From: Planococcus citri
Lineage: Eukaryota > Arthropoda > Insecta > Hemiptera > Pseudococcidae
Length of the DNA: 64,000 nt
NCBI RefSeq assembly: GCF_950023065.1
Contig: NC_088681.1
Span: forward strand, 14,694,001-14,758,000
Reading direction: 5' to 3'
The stretch's first letter is position 1. The number at the start of each line of letters is the position of its first letter. Position numbers and translations under genes: made by a program. The notes under the pieces are model-generated. The model made no database searches and was not told where the DNA came from. It saw nothing but the letters and a program-made list of their open reading frames with translations. Shown piece after piece: positions 8,430-19,512 of the stretch.

Positions 8430-9860
8430 TTAGGCCGGGTATAGGTTTAGATGGGCGAATATTGAGCTAGCGAGTCGCAGTCGAGTCGTAGCGAGTACAT
8501 AATTTAATATGTCGAATAAAATTTATACGCGATACGGAAACGCGGAATTCATTTAAAAGCTACTCCGACATATAAGGCTGCGTGACATTGGTGAAATTCG
8601 CTTAATACCTTTATCGCGTTCGCTATAAAAAATTTTATTACTATTCGAAACTGGGCGAGTGTTTGAGAGAGACAGAGACAGAGAAACAGTAAAAAGAGGC
8701 GTGTTGCCATATTTCCATGTATAAAAATTAACTGGCTTTTCATTGCCGCCGAATCGATTGACAGCGAGAGAAAATCGTACTCGGTGAAGACAACAGGGGT
8801 CAGGGGAGATGGGTGGTTCACTTTTACATCAACTCGACTCCCTTTTTATATTGTATATATATATAAGGATACGCGGCGTTAAACGTTTTGCCGACTGAAA
8901 AGTTCTCTCATCGTTTGAAATGGCGAACGACGAAAAAAAAAGGCACGAGAGAAAACGTCGAATGAAAAAAAAAAAAGAAGAAAATTACTCGATCGCGTAA
9001 GTACTACGAGTTATTTGTGCGAACGAGTGTATAGTAACTTACGCGTCATTTGAGGATCGAGATAGCGTAAAATATGCGATTAATGGAAGTCGTCGACGTC
9101 GCAGCGACGATGGTGGTCGCGTTCGAGCGTATACTTTTCCAGCCGGATGATTTCGTTAATAGGTATCACCTCCGGCGAACCCGTATTTTTTGTACTTTTT
9201 AATTACCAAACAACACGTCAACGCCGAGATAACCGTTTTCAAATTACCGCCAATCTACTCGTGTCGGGTACAAAGCTTAAGCTTACTCTCTCTTCGGTCG
9301 GATTAAAAGGTTAAATCCGCAATATCTTTGAAACGCAACGCAATTCATTTATCGTAGTTTCTCTCTCTCTCTGTCTCTCTCCTCGTCGACTCTCTGTTTT
9401 CCCCTTCCCTTCGCCCTGGTGGTACCTTTGGCGAAAAACCTAACGCTGCGAGATTATTTCTTCGTGCCAGCCTTAAGTACTTCAAAGGTAGGTAAGCTTT
9501 TGAAATCTTCTCGTATTAATTAGTGGTGATAATTACAAAGTACAATTTTACCCCTTAGGTGGTCCGTTTGTGTATAAACGACGAATTCAAGAGTATTGTC
9601 GTGTCGTCTCCTACTCTTCCTCCTCCGTCGTCGTCGTCGTTGCCCGATACACTGTTCTCGGTTTCTTTATTATTATCGTTTTAATAACCCGGTCGAATAT
9701 GTACAGCCTCGCAGCACACGGTTACTTTACCTTTATACGGTGTGGATTGCATCGCTATTCTCTTCTCTTTTCTTTTACTTCTATCTATATGCTCATCTGC
9801 AGGTGCTCACAGCCCCCCTTCCTTTCTCTTCATGGATGTGAAATACTACGATAAAGGGTA
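8430..9860. other. GC-richer unique DNA, possible leader exon or promoter
   Basis: This block lacks the poly-A/T repeat style around it. It has a TATA-like run (about 8855-8868), a CT-rich tract (9360-9390) and a donor-like AAAG-GTAGGT near 9487. It could hold an alternative 5' exon of the Ace gene, another transcript or a regulatory region. ORFs on both strands are short and not convincing. Confidence 0.25.
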
Positions 9861-11330
9861 GCTTGGTATATGGGATAAGGTATAGCCTATGGTTTCCTTT
9901 AAAATCCACTTTTTACCAGAGAGTCATTTTCAAAGCTTATAATAAGCTTGACCGTTGCTTAATATGGTAAGCTTTAAATTATTTGTTTACCTTCGTGTAA
10001 AGGATCTGTATAGAAGGATTTACTAAACCAAAGTGTGCCGTGTTCTTACCGCCGAGCTTTCCATGTTTATTGTAAATTACACATCTTTTTGATCGTAGGT
10101 ATCGAGAAAATTATTTAATTTTCCTTTGGTCAAAGTGTGTTGTGGGATTACGGAAGCTAATTTGCCCCGGATAAGGTAACGTATGTAGAAGCACAAAGAA
10201 AATTCGCTTTCCGCTATACTGTTTCCGGTTTAAATATGTACAACCGATGAATTTTCATTCTCTGAACACCAAAAAAAAAAAAAAAAAAATGATGGGAAAA
10301 TTGATCGATTCTGCTCATTTTTTCATCAGAGCATGGATCGCAAGATGAATAGAGTAGCTAGCAAATTTTTGAAACTTTTCCAGAATTCACTTTGTAGGTA
10401 GGTAGGTATGTGGGTTGAAATTTCACTAGAAAAATGAAATTACCAATGGTTTGTGCTTTTGAGCAATTCCTAGACATTTTTTGTTTCTAACTTGACCAAA
10501 TTTTTGAAAATTTTCAAGAAAATCACCTCGAGACTCATCAAAATAGGTACCTAGTAATTTTGTGAGAGTGAAACTGCGAATGATTTATGTCTTTGAGTTC
10601 CAGAAAATTTTCAGTAACGAAAGTAGGTATCTGATAATTTTGAAAATTTTCTGTAAAATAACAAAATAGTTTAAACAATGTCAGCGAAAATTCTTGTGGT
10701 TTTTCAAAAGCAATTTCGGAAAATTTTCAGCCGATTGGAGGCTCCAGTTTCTATTGCGAGTGTCGCTTGAAAAAAGGAAATTTTTTCAAATTTAAATTCA
10801 AATATGTAATCAGATTGAAAAAACAATTAGGGATTTTCTTACCTTATAAAAGCTTTGATGTTGATCAAACTTCAAGTGCAACGAATTTTCAATGGAGAAA
10901 TCCATTTAAAGAGGTTTTATTGGGCAATTTATAGACTCTAAATTGTCGATCTTGAAACCTCAAAAAAAAGAGCCACTTTTCTGCTCTATTTCAGTTTTAG
11001 GTATCCCCTTTTTGACTTAATGAACACTTTAGAAAAGCTCACAATCATAAAACGACTATCCATGATGGAAATTTCATGGTGATAATTATGTCGATACTTC
11101 TGCGCCAGGAGGATCATAAATTGAAGTCAATGTAATGTTGAAAATTTCAAATGGATGTTTTAATGGCAAACTTGAAGACCACACGGAAAGAACCCCAAAA
11201 CCAGTTTTTTGCAATTTTCTCCCCCGCATTGCATTTTAGCAAAAAATATGTGGTCAGATAAAAGAATCTACGTCAAATTTCCGATCTAGTGATACTTACA
11301 TTTTTTCTTTTTTGGCGAATTTTTGAGCGT
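9861..11330. other. AT-rich repeat-derived DNA
   Basis: No gene. A 20-base poly-A lies near 10269. From about 10790 to 11170 it is a diverged relative of the repeat seen at 16550 and 19690, with a TGCGCCAGGAGGA core at 11101. Confidence 0.4.
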
Positions 11331-11920
11331 TCAAAAAAATGTTTAAAATCAGTTTAATGAACTATTTTACTTTCTTATGCGCAAATGTGTATTTTTTTCA
11401 ATTGAGATTGACCAGTCCGAATAACCACTACTTCATTTTTAGCCCCTCCTTCTATCAAAAATTACTAATTTTGATGGTGAGTTGTGCGCCAGGAGGAGAA
11501 ATTTTTTTACATTTTTTCACAATTTTATTGAGTTCACAAGCTTTATGAACTAGTTTCCTCCAATTTGAATGAAATCAAGCTACATTGACCGAGTACCTAC
11601 GCTCTGAAACTCCCGGTAGGTACCCAAAATGTCGAGTTTTAACGTTCATTTTTAGATTTTTGAAGAGTTTTCAAACATTCAAAAAATTAAAAAAATCAGT
11701 TTAGTGAATTTTTTAATGGGTGAATATGTATTTTTTCAAATGAAATTAACCGGGTCAAATGTCCAGCATTTCATGTGCCAGGAGGAGGTGATTTTTCAAT
11801 TTTTTTCGCAGTTCTACGGAGCTTACGAGCTTTTTGAACCGGCATCCTTCAATTTGAATGAGACCAAGCTACATTGAACGATTATGCCCTCAAACTTCTC
11901 GTAATCGAAATTCGTCAGTT
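11331..11920 (+). repeat. Two ~289-bp units with GCGCCAGGAGGAG core
   Basis: Two tandem units with the core at 11485-11498 and, with one mismatch, at 11774-11787. Shared flanks include an ATTGACC box about 70-80 bases before the core and a GAATGA-ACCAAGCTACATTGA-like box after it. Confidence 0.7.
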
Positions 11921-12136
11921 TTTCAATTTCTTTTCAAACTGTGAAAATTTAGAAAATTCAAAAAAATGAAAATTTTCATGAACTTTTTCATGCATGAATA
12001 GATATTTTTCAAATCCCATAGGGTATTACCTACTTCATTTTAAATACCCTTCTCCTTTAATAACCTAGTCATTTCATGTCAAATCAGCTGTGTTTTAGGT
12101 TCAAGTCCTCCGATTTTATTGAAAATCCTTTCCCAT

Positions 12137-12464
12137 TGTTGAGGATTGAGCAGTGGAAGCGTTTAACAAGTTTAATATTCGTTTATTTACACGAAAGAAA
12201 TATTTACAAACAATTGCAACATGGATGCGTTGCATAAAACAGATAAAAAGCTAATGAACTTTTTGTTGGAAAATCATAACATAACAAACTACAAAGTTTA
12301 GTACTGGACACAGCCAGCAAATTATCGTGAGAATTGGCGAAATACAGTTGTATTCGCTAAAATAATCAGCCAAATATTTCTACCTAACAATTCGCGACAA
12401 GACGTAATTTTTATTTTTATTTAAAAATAAAATTCGCGAGTTTGCAACTGCGAAGGTCGCAACA
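12137..12464 (-). repeat. 3' LTR of the non-autonomous element
   Basis: 328 bp, TGTTG...CAACA, identical by eye to the copy at 15193-15520. In element orientation this is the downstream LTR. Confidence 0.92.
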
Positions 12465-12703
12465 CCGCCCCTCAGATTTACAATCACATGAATGTAAATC
12501 TGGCAACACAAAAAAAAATCATACCTAAACAGGAGGCGAGTGATAACGTAATCGTAAATAAACAAACATCATTCTAATTTTTACAAAAGATCGCGGAAAC
12601 GTACAATTGATCATTAATTCCTTTAAATAATTATAAAATATAAATTATTTAGAAATACGTACACGTTTATTGACCAATATCGTATACTATCGTTATACAA
12701 AAC

Positions 12704-15061
12704 CTATACAAAATATTTGCATCGTTTTATCGTTGAATCGTGATCAAGAAATTTGCACAAAGCAATTGGGTTCAAAAATACATTTGTATTTTGAACAAAA
12801 ATACATTCGATCAACAGTTCAAATGAACTAGGAAAATCAACGTCAATTACTGTAAGTCTACTTATCGTCAACACAGAATAATCAAGTAACTTAAATTTCC
12901 AAAATAAATCTTTTATGAGATATTGTTCATGTGAACAAGTATCTCCTTCGGTTCTAATTATCATTACAGCAACAAACATTTCGATCTCTTTTAGATCACA
13001 TTTACCAAAATCACCATTTATCAAATCAATAATCGAGTGATCAATAACAAAGATCACTTTCAGAAATCTGTAAGTACAAAAATTTATTTCATAATTTAAT
13101 AATTCTCGTTTATATGAATGAGTATCATTTGATAGCTCATTACTGAATATTGAGTACTTTTCCAATTCGTTTGTCATTTCCAAATTTACAACATTCCAAT
13201 TACCATTTATTGAGAATTTCATCAAAACCAAGTTTAATGAAAATTCAGTTAGCAGAATTTTGATCAACTGATCATTTAATTCAACTAAATCGTAAATATC
13301 ACATTCAGATTCGTTATCCAAAAGTGTCAATTCGAATTTATTATCGTAATTGTGCAATATAAAATTAGCACTAATTGTACTCGTATTTATACACATCGGA
13401 ATCGTTTTGGTATCCTGAAAGGAGTACTCAGCATGAGAGAATTTATCTCTAACCATTTTAAAATACATCGAGCATAAATCCACATTTAATTCATCAAAAC
13501 ATCGTTCTTTTTTCTTCACGTTACTACAGTTCACCATTGAGGAAAAATTCAGATGAATTTTCCTTTCGCCAATTTCACAAAAATTTGATTCAACTGAATC
13601 TAAATTATTCGTGAAAATTATTCTACCGTTTACTGCTACTTCAATGGAGCTTTGTACATCGTTACTATACATCGAATCGTTTACTTCAATTTTATCATCG
13701 CTTGATAATAAACCAATTAAACCATCAAAATCGTTACTCAAATAATTCACAGTTGTAAATTTATTTGGATCACAATTTTCCTTTCTCGTTTTTGCACAAT
13801 TATTAACAGTGGTCATTTCAAATTCAAGACCATTTAACAAACTGTTTTGATCGGTTTCACTAACATTGTTTTTCATTTTCGTATTGATACTACATTTCAC
13901 ACTGATCGTATGATCATGTACTTCAACATTCAACATTTCGTTCACCAAACTATTACCAAAATTATTCACATGCGATGCCGCCCCTACGTTGGAGCTTTCT
14001 ATAAAACCGTTTCTATTTTCACAAACATTTACATTATTATTAAATAAATTCAATTTCAAATCACCTGATTTGAATTGAGTATTTTTAAAACCGTTTTCTA
14101 ACTTTAAATCGTTTACAAAATCGCGTAATAAATTATGATTCGAATTCACTAAATAATTACAATTCAATTTACCAAGACTAACATTCGTTTCATTTTTTAG
14201 TTTTGAAATACCTGTTGGCGAATCGGATATCTTTTCATTCTTGTCTGGGCCACTCTTATTCATCACTGTATTTGTCTCTTTCGTTTGAATTTTCGTATTC
14301 GGACTCGGATCATTTCTGCCACTGCCGCTGCTCGTAATCGGGCCATTTCCGTCTATCAACTGACCAAAATTTTCGTCGCTCATTTCATTGGATTCACCAT
14401 TTATACCATTCGTTTCGTCGTTGAAATCACTTACACGTCGCTTAAAAATTTCAACTCGTTCTCGTCGTATTTCGTCTTCGTAAAATTCGTTCTCATCTTT
14501 GCATTGAGCACTTACTTTGCTGCACACAGCAATTCGACTATCACCCAGAGTAGTCGGAGAATCTTCCAAAGATTCTTTACCGGTTTCATCAACATTGCAC
14601 GGAGCATTTACTTTGTTACTCAAAGTACTTCGACTATCAAACAGAGCAGTCGGAGAATCTACACAGGATTCTTTACCGGTTTCGTCTCGTTTCTCATTCT
14701 CGTTTTCATATAATAAATCAGACTCCTTTAAATTAACTTTTAAAGTGTCGTCATTACAATCGAATTCATTATCGTTGCTCGTAATATTCAAAATTGTAGG
14801 CTCACTATGCCTGGGCTCACAAATATGCCCTTTCAGAATCATAGGCTCACTTCGATGCCTTTCTTGGGGCTCTCGAAATTGCCTACTTGGACAATCACGG
14901 AGATTGTCTGCAACGTCTCCATCATTACGGTTCAAAAAGATCGCGTCATAACCGATTTCTACAGCATCACAAACGGAATTAAATTTCAAGGCGTTTTTCG
15001 TTTTTCGAACTATTCTTTTTAGAAAAGAATCGGCGCGGCGTGAATAAATCGCGGAAGACAT
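12704..15061 (-). CDS. 785-residue ORF of the LTR element, unknown function
   Basis: The only long ORF between the LTRs; its ATG (15061-15059) lies 131 bases after the 5' LTR. The N-terminal ~30 residues are basic (many Arg/Lys). Residues about 90-330 are polar, acidic and Asn/Ser-rich, and include a tandem duplication of a ~39-residue unit built on DETGKES...DSPT...DSR...KV-A-C. Residues about 330-550 are Asn-rich, with an FDGLIG segment that recalls the end of gypsy-type proteases (weak). The last ~230 residues alternate hydrophobic and charged stretches and look folded, with many Cys. No RT motif (YxDD), integrase HHCC or CCHC knuckle is seen. The full-length open frame suggests it is expressed and selected, perhaps as a Gag-like or accessory protein. 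I do not recognise a family. Confidence 0.75.
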   Translation of the reverse strand: MSSAIYSRRADSFLKRIVRKTKNALKFNSVCDAVEIGYDAIFLNRNDGDVADNLRDCPSRQFREPQERHRSEPMILKGHICEPRHSEPTILNITSNDNEFDCNDDTLKVNLKESDLLYENENEKRDETGKESCVDSPTALFDSRSTLSNKVNAPCNVDETGKESLEDSPTTLGDSRIAVCSKVSAQCKDENEFYEDEIRRERVEIFKRRVSDFNDETNGINGESNEMSDENFGQLIDGNGPITSSGSGRNDPSPNTKIQTKETNTVMNKSGPDKNEKISDSPTGISKLKNETNVSLGKLNCNYLVNSNHNLLRDFVNDLKLENGFKNTQFKSGDLKLNLFNNNVNVCENRNGFIESSNVGAASHVNNFGNSLVNEMLNVEVHDHTISVKCSINTKMKNNVSETDQNSLLNGLEFEMTTVNNCAKTRKENCDPNKFTTVNYLSNDFDGLIGLLSSDDKIEVNDSMYSNDVQSSIEVAVNGRIIFTNNLDSVESNFCEIGERKIHLNFSSMVNCSNVKKKERCFDELNVDLCSMYFKMVRDKFSHAEYSFQDTKTIPMCINTSTISANFILHNYDNKFELTLLDNESECDIYDLVELNDQLIKILLTEFSLNLVLMKFSINGNWNVVNLEMTNELEKYSIFSNELSNDTHSYKRELLNYEINFCTYRFLKVIFVIDHSIIDLINGDFGKCDLKEIEMFVAVMIIRTEGDTCSHEQYLIKDLFWKFKLLDYSVLTISRLTVIDVDFPSSFELLIECIFVQNTNVFLNPIALCKFLDHDSTIKRCKYFV

Positions 15062-15180
15062 GTCGATTTTGCGTAGCCCTCCGACACTACATAAATTAAA
15101 AATTTCGAAAAATTGTTTTTACTCACGTTTCATTCGAATCGCGAATTTATTTGCGCGGAACGTATTTTTAAAACAACTAC

Positions 15181-15192
15181 GCTCTGCTACCA
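15181..15192 (-). promoter_or_regulatory. Primer-binding site, initiator tRNA-Met type
   Basis: On the minus strand TGGTAGCAGAGC abuts the CAACA end of the 5' LTR. The first 11 bases are complementary to the 3' end of metazoan initiator tRNA-Met (CTCTGCTACCA). Confidence 0.85.
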
Positions 15193-15520
15193 TGTTGAGG
15201 ATTGAGCAGTGGAAGCGTTTAACAAGTTTAATATTCGTTTATTTACACGAAAGAAATATTTACAAACAATTGCAACATGGATGCGTTGCATAAAACAGAT
15301 AAAAAGCTAATGAACTTTTTGTTGGAAAATCATAACATAACAAACTACAAAGTTTAGTACTGGACACAGCCAGCAAATTATCGTGAGAATTGGCGAAATA
15401 CAGTTGTATTCGCTAAAATAATCAGCCAAATATTTCTACCTAACAATTCGCGACAAGACGTAATTTTTATTTTTATTTAAAAATAAAATTCGCGAGTTTG
15501 CAACTGCGAAGGTCGCAACA
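15193..15520 (-). repeat. 5' LTR of the non-autonomous element
   Basis: 328 bp, same sequence as the other LTR. In element orientation it is upstream and would hold the promoter; no distinct TATA box was assigned. Confidence 0.92.
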
Positions 15521-15525
15521 CCCAT

Positions 15526-16400
15526 CGAAATTGAATTGCTCAGGAATGCTGAAATTTGAAAAAATCTGTTTGCGTCGCAGTGTTCTGAAATTTTTAAGAG
15601 TAGGTAATTTCGAAATTTTTGTCAACAACATTAATTGAAAAGTGTAAATTTGAGTTGTTTTTTTTTTGGAAGCTGAATTTTTAAAAACCTTATTTACAAA
15701 TTTTGGAGGTTTGATTTAATAATTTGAAATAGGAACCCAAAGAGCACACATTTTTATGATTACAACCAATAACCATAAACCTTTCTTGATGGGATTTGCA
15801 AAACAATTTGTAGTGGGAAGGGGGATACAGAGCTCCAGAATTTTGGTAAAAAAGAAAGAAAAAAAAAAGTCAAATACTATACCTACATATGACATGGTTT
15901 TATACGTTTTTGAGGGTGCTAATTTTTTCAAAGTGCTTTCACACCATTCCAATACGTTTTCAACAGTTTTTCACCCATTTTTTGGCAACTTTTATCAATG
16001 TTTCTTTGAATGTTTTTATGCACATTTATTTCAATACGTTCTTATTCTGCTTAATAAAAGTACTTACTTATATTTTCATGCACTTTTTTTTTGCTTTTCT
16101 AAGATTTTTGCAAAATTTGATACTTTTTAGAATTACTTCGCATAACTTTATCACGTTTTAAACACTTTTTTCATGTATTTTTGGAAAAATTTTACAGAAA
16201 TTTCGTCATTTTAGGGTAATTTTCAGTGATTTTAATCCCTCCGAGTAATTCTATAGAAATAATTTTAACACGTTTTCCAAACATTTTTGACAACTTTCAT
16301 TAAAATGTTGCCACTTTACGCATTTTTCCAATGATTTTAGTGCATTTTGGAGTATTTTGACATTATTTTTACACTTTTATAATAATTATGTTTTTTTACT
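15526..16400. other. AT-rich degenerate repeat DNA
   Basis: No gene. From about 15900 to 16380 it is a loose series of T-rich units recurring around TTTTCCAATGATTTTAG-like and TTTTGGCAACTTT-like stretches. ORFs here are low-complexity Phe/Leu openings. Confidence 0.4.
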
Positions 16401-17805
16401 GACTCTCTCATTCTCGTTAAAATACTACAAAGAGTCCTGTTCTTCAAATCTGAAATTTTTTCAGAATCTCACGACTTTAAAACAGTCTATTTTTAAAGCT
16501 CGAAAAAATTGTTTTTGGTTGGTATCCATTCTGGATACTTTTTTATTGGCTTTATGAACGCTTCAGATAATCCCACAATTATGAAACTTATCCACAATGA
16601 TAATTTTCCATAATAATCGTATCGGTATTTCTGCGCCAGGAGGAGTTTCAATTGTGATCAATTTGATGTTAAAATGGATTTTTTAATGTAAAATTTCGCT
16701 AACCGAGCTTCGTCTTTTTTAAAATCTTACTTGAAAAAGTCCTGGTTTACCAAACTGAAATTTTGTTAAACATCTTGGGACTTCCAACTGCCATTTCATT
16801 TTCTTTTAACATAATCCCACTGCAGTGGCGTTTTATACATGAAAATATTCTTTTTCGATTTTTGATTACTTCGCCCACCCTACAGTAATCCAAGTTTATG
16901 AAAAAAAATCTCTGAAAATTTTATTCTCCCTCCCCCTCTCTCAACTTGAAATTAAGTAATTCAAAGCCCTCCAAGGTCTTAAAAAAAAAATTGAAATTGT
17001 TACAAATTTTCCTTCTAATCCTTGAACTCGGTAAATTTTTATTGGAAAACCACTTTTTAAAAGTTTTGATCTCCCCCTTCTATGGTCATGATGAAAAGTG
17101 GAAATTCAGATTTACCCAAAATATAAGACAAAAAATTTAAAAAGTTGACAATTTACATGCTTTTACATCCTATTCTTTAGATATGTTTTTTTCCACCAGA
17201 AAAGCATTTCTCAATAATTTTTTCTCCCCTCCCCCCACACACACACGGTAAAAATTGGAATTTAAGCCTTTTTAAAAAGTACAGATGAGTAAGAAAAATC
17301 AAAAAACTTGAATTTTCAAAAATAGGGGGGGCTGAATTTTTGTACGCAGGGCTTTTCAGGAGTTTTTCGATTTCTTGAGTACGAGTTTGTGATGTACGTA
17401 CCAGTCGAATCCAATGTAATCTTCCTGTCCTTTGTGTATCCGAAGCTCCCCCCCCCCCATTAGTTTTTTTCAATATAGCTCTAAACGTGGCAATTTTCAG
17501 ACAAAAGTAGTCATCATTAGTAATATTCTGCTCCAAAATTTCTTGTTAAATCCCACGGTTCCACAGCATGAGTATGAGGGGGGGGGGGGGGGTTGAAAAT
17601 TGTTTTGGAGTCATTTCAACTCATTATCTCCAACATAGGTACTTTAATTTTAGCGACATGATTTTTTTTTCCGATGAACCCTCTAGTGTACTACGTTACA
17701 AACATTGTTGGGGGGGGGGGTTGGGCTGTGGGAAGGTTGTTCTTGAAAGAATAATTACTTATCTAGAAGTATTCTGCTTGGAGACGAAAAATTTTCAAAT
17801 AATTC
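16401..17805 (+). repeat. Copy 1 of a ~1.4-kb duplicated segment
   Basis: Collinear with 19513-20880. Both contain, in order, TTGGTTGGTATCCATT, TTATTGGCTTTATGAACG, the TGCGCCAGGAGGAG core (16632), a CTCCCCCTTC stretch, ACATGCTTTTACATCC, and a G-run near 17580 and 17710. Many small indels show an old duplication. The 17806-18750 element begins where this copy stops matching. Confidence 0.75.
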
Positions 17806-18750
17806 GTAGAGGAGAAGGTACAATTATGGACCCACGTACAAATATGGACCCCCCATGATTTAGTGTACAACCACTAGTGCTACGGTCATGCTGGGTACTA
17901 AAAATTATACTAGTAGTGTAGTATCGATGATCCATGTACTTATTTCGGATCCATGCAAACTTGGGTGTCTCTCATCAGCAATTGTTTTTTTTGCGCATTA
18001 TTTTTTTCCCAATGGAAAATTTTACAAGTTTTTCATTCAGTAATATTCATCAACTTCAAATAAAGTTTGGGGAAAAAAATATTAGCGAAGTAAGTAGCTT
18101 ACAATGTGTACTTTCAAAATATACTTTCATATTTGTCTGTAGGTACTTCAACTGATTTTCATAATTTTTTTCATTTTTCATAAACTGCGCCGATTTTTTT
18201 AATGGGTATAAATATGGACCCCTAAATTTTTTTACCTAATTTTGATTCAATATTTTTTAGAATGTCGAGAAAAGTGTTATTAACAAAGAAGACGAGTCCA
18301 AAGTGTCGAAAATTGAACCATGATTTTTTCATTTTTCATAAACTTAGACAATTTTTTGCATGGGTATAAATATGGACCCCTAAATTTTTTTCATCTAATT
18401 TTGATTCAATGGTTTTTAGAATACAGAGAAAAGTGTTTTTAATAAAGAAGACAAGTCCAAAGCATCAAAAAACATCTTTAAATAAATTTTTGTTCAATTT
18501 TCTGAAATTTTTATTCATTTTTTGAGGGGGTCCATATTTGTACCCGAGTTCATATTTGTACCAGTTTATGTCACTTTTCTAAATTTCAAATTTCTCCATG
18601 AGTTTTCAACAAAATTTTTTTTTTTACACAATATACCTACTAGAGTTTTTGGCCCTTCGAATGGTATATTCGAAAAAAAATTTAATAATTTTTTCTACCC
18701 TCTAAAGCCAAAAAGCTAGAGGGGGTCCATATTTGTACCTTCTCCTCTAC
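17806..18750. mobile_element. 945-bp TIR element with ATGGACCC motifs
   Basis: Left end GTAGAGGAGAAGGTAC and right end GTACCTTCTCCTCTAC are perfect inverted repeats and continue inward imperfectly (ATTATGGACCC / GGGTCCATATT). ATGGACCC or its complement recurs at least six times. A ~170-bp internal unit starting GGGTATAAATATGGACCCC is duplicated in tandem (about 18200 and 18361). There is no transposase. The target-site duplication is unclear, so the superfamily is open. Confidence 0.65.
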
Positions 18751-18769
18751 ATTTTTCAATTTTTGGCAA

Positions 18770-19380
18770 ATTTTTGAGCGTTCAAAAAATTCAAGAAATT
18801 ATTCTAATGAACTTTTTTACTTTTTATGCGCAAATATGTATTTTTTTCAATTGAAATTGACCAGTCCGAATAACCACTACTTCATTTTTAGGCTCTCCTT
18901 CTATCAAAAATCACTCATTTTGATGGTGAGTTGTGCGCCAGGAGGAGAAATTTTTTACATTTTTCACAATTTTATTAAGCTTACGAGCTTTATCAATTAG
19001 TTTCCTCCAACTTGAATGAAATCAAGTTATGTACATCGACAGAGTATGCCCTAAAACTCCCAGTACCCAAAAGTTTACGTTCATTTTTGGATTTTTGACG
19101 AGTTTTCAAACATTCAAAAAATTGGTTTAATGTATTTCTTAATGCATGAATACGTATTTTTTTCAAATGAAATAATTTGGGACGAATGACCACTACCTAC
19201 TTTATTTTTAACCCCTTCCCTTTTTAAAAACCATCAGTTTTAATGGCGAGTTGTGCGCCAGGAGGAGGTGATTTTTTTTCTTCTTTTTTTCGCAGTTAAA
19301 TGGAGCTTACGAGCTTTTTAAACTGTCGTCCTTCAACTTGTATATGAAACCAAGTTCACTGTAGGGTTTCTACTTTTTTC
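18770..19380 (+). repeat. Two ~320-bp units with GCGCCAGGAGGAG core
   Basis: Cores at 18934-18947 and 19254-19267. The flanks match those of the 11331-11920 pair closely, in the same orientation. Confidence 0.75.
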
Positions 19381-19512
19381 CCAATGATTTGAATGCATTT
19401 TAGATTTTTTATAATAAGTTTCCTAAATACATTTCTGCGCCTGGAGGAGTGTCATTGAAATCAAAAGTGATACTGAAATGGATTTTCAAATGTACAACTT
19501 CATTACTCATCT

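Larger units (their letters stand above)
12137..15520 (-). mobile_element. Complete non-autonomous LTR retrotransposon
   Basis: Two 328-bp LTRs (12137-12464 and 15193-15520), identical by eye, start TGTTG and end CAACA. A 5-bp target duplication CCCAT flanks the element (12132-12136 and 15521-15525). On the minus strand the 5' LTR is followed with no gap by TGGTAGCAGAGC (15192-15181), which matches the 3' end of initiator tRNA-Met and would be the primer-binding site. A purine patch, GAGGGGCG, precedes the 3' LTR. The interior has one long ORF and no recognisable reverse transcriptase, integrase or Gag zinc knuckle, so the element must be mobilised in trans. Identical LTRs and an intact ORF imply recent insertion. 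It landed in a copy of the GCGCCAGGAGGAG-type repeat DNA. Confidence 0.92.

Noticed and set aside
9570..9854. Two overlapping ORFs in the GC-richer block
   Set aside because: Two frames of the same stretch are open, both low-complexity (Val/Arg/Ser/Tyr runs). Treated as non-coding.
13847..15022. Plus-strand ORFs of 66-144 codons within the LTR element
   Set aside because: They are antisense shadows of the 785-codon minus-strand ORF.
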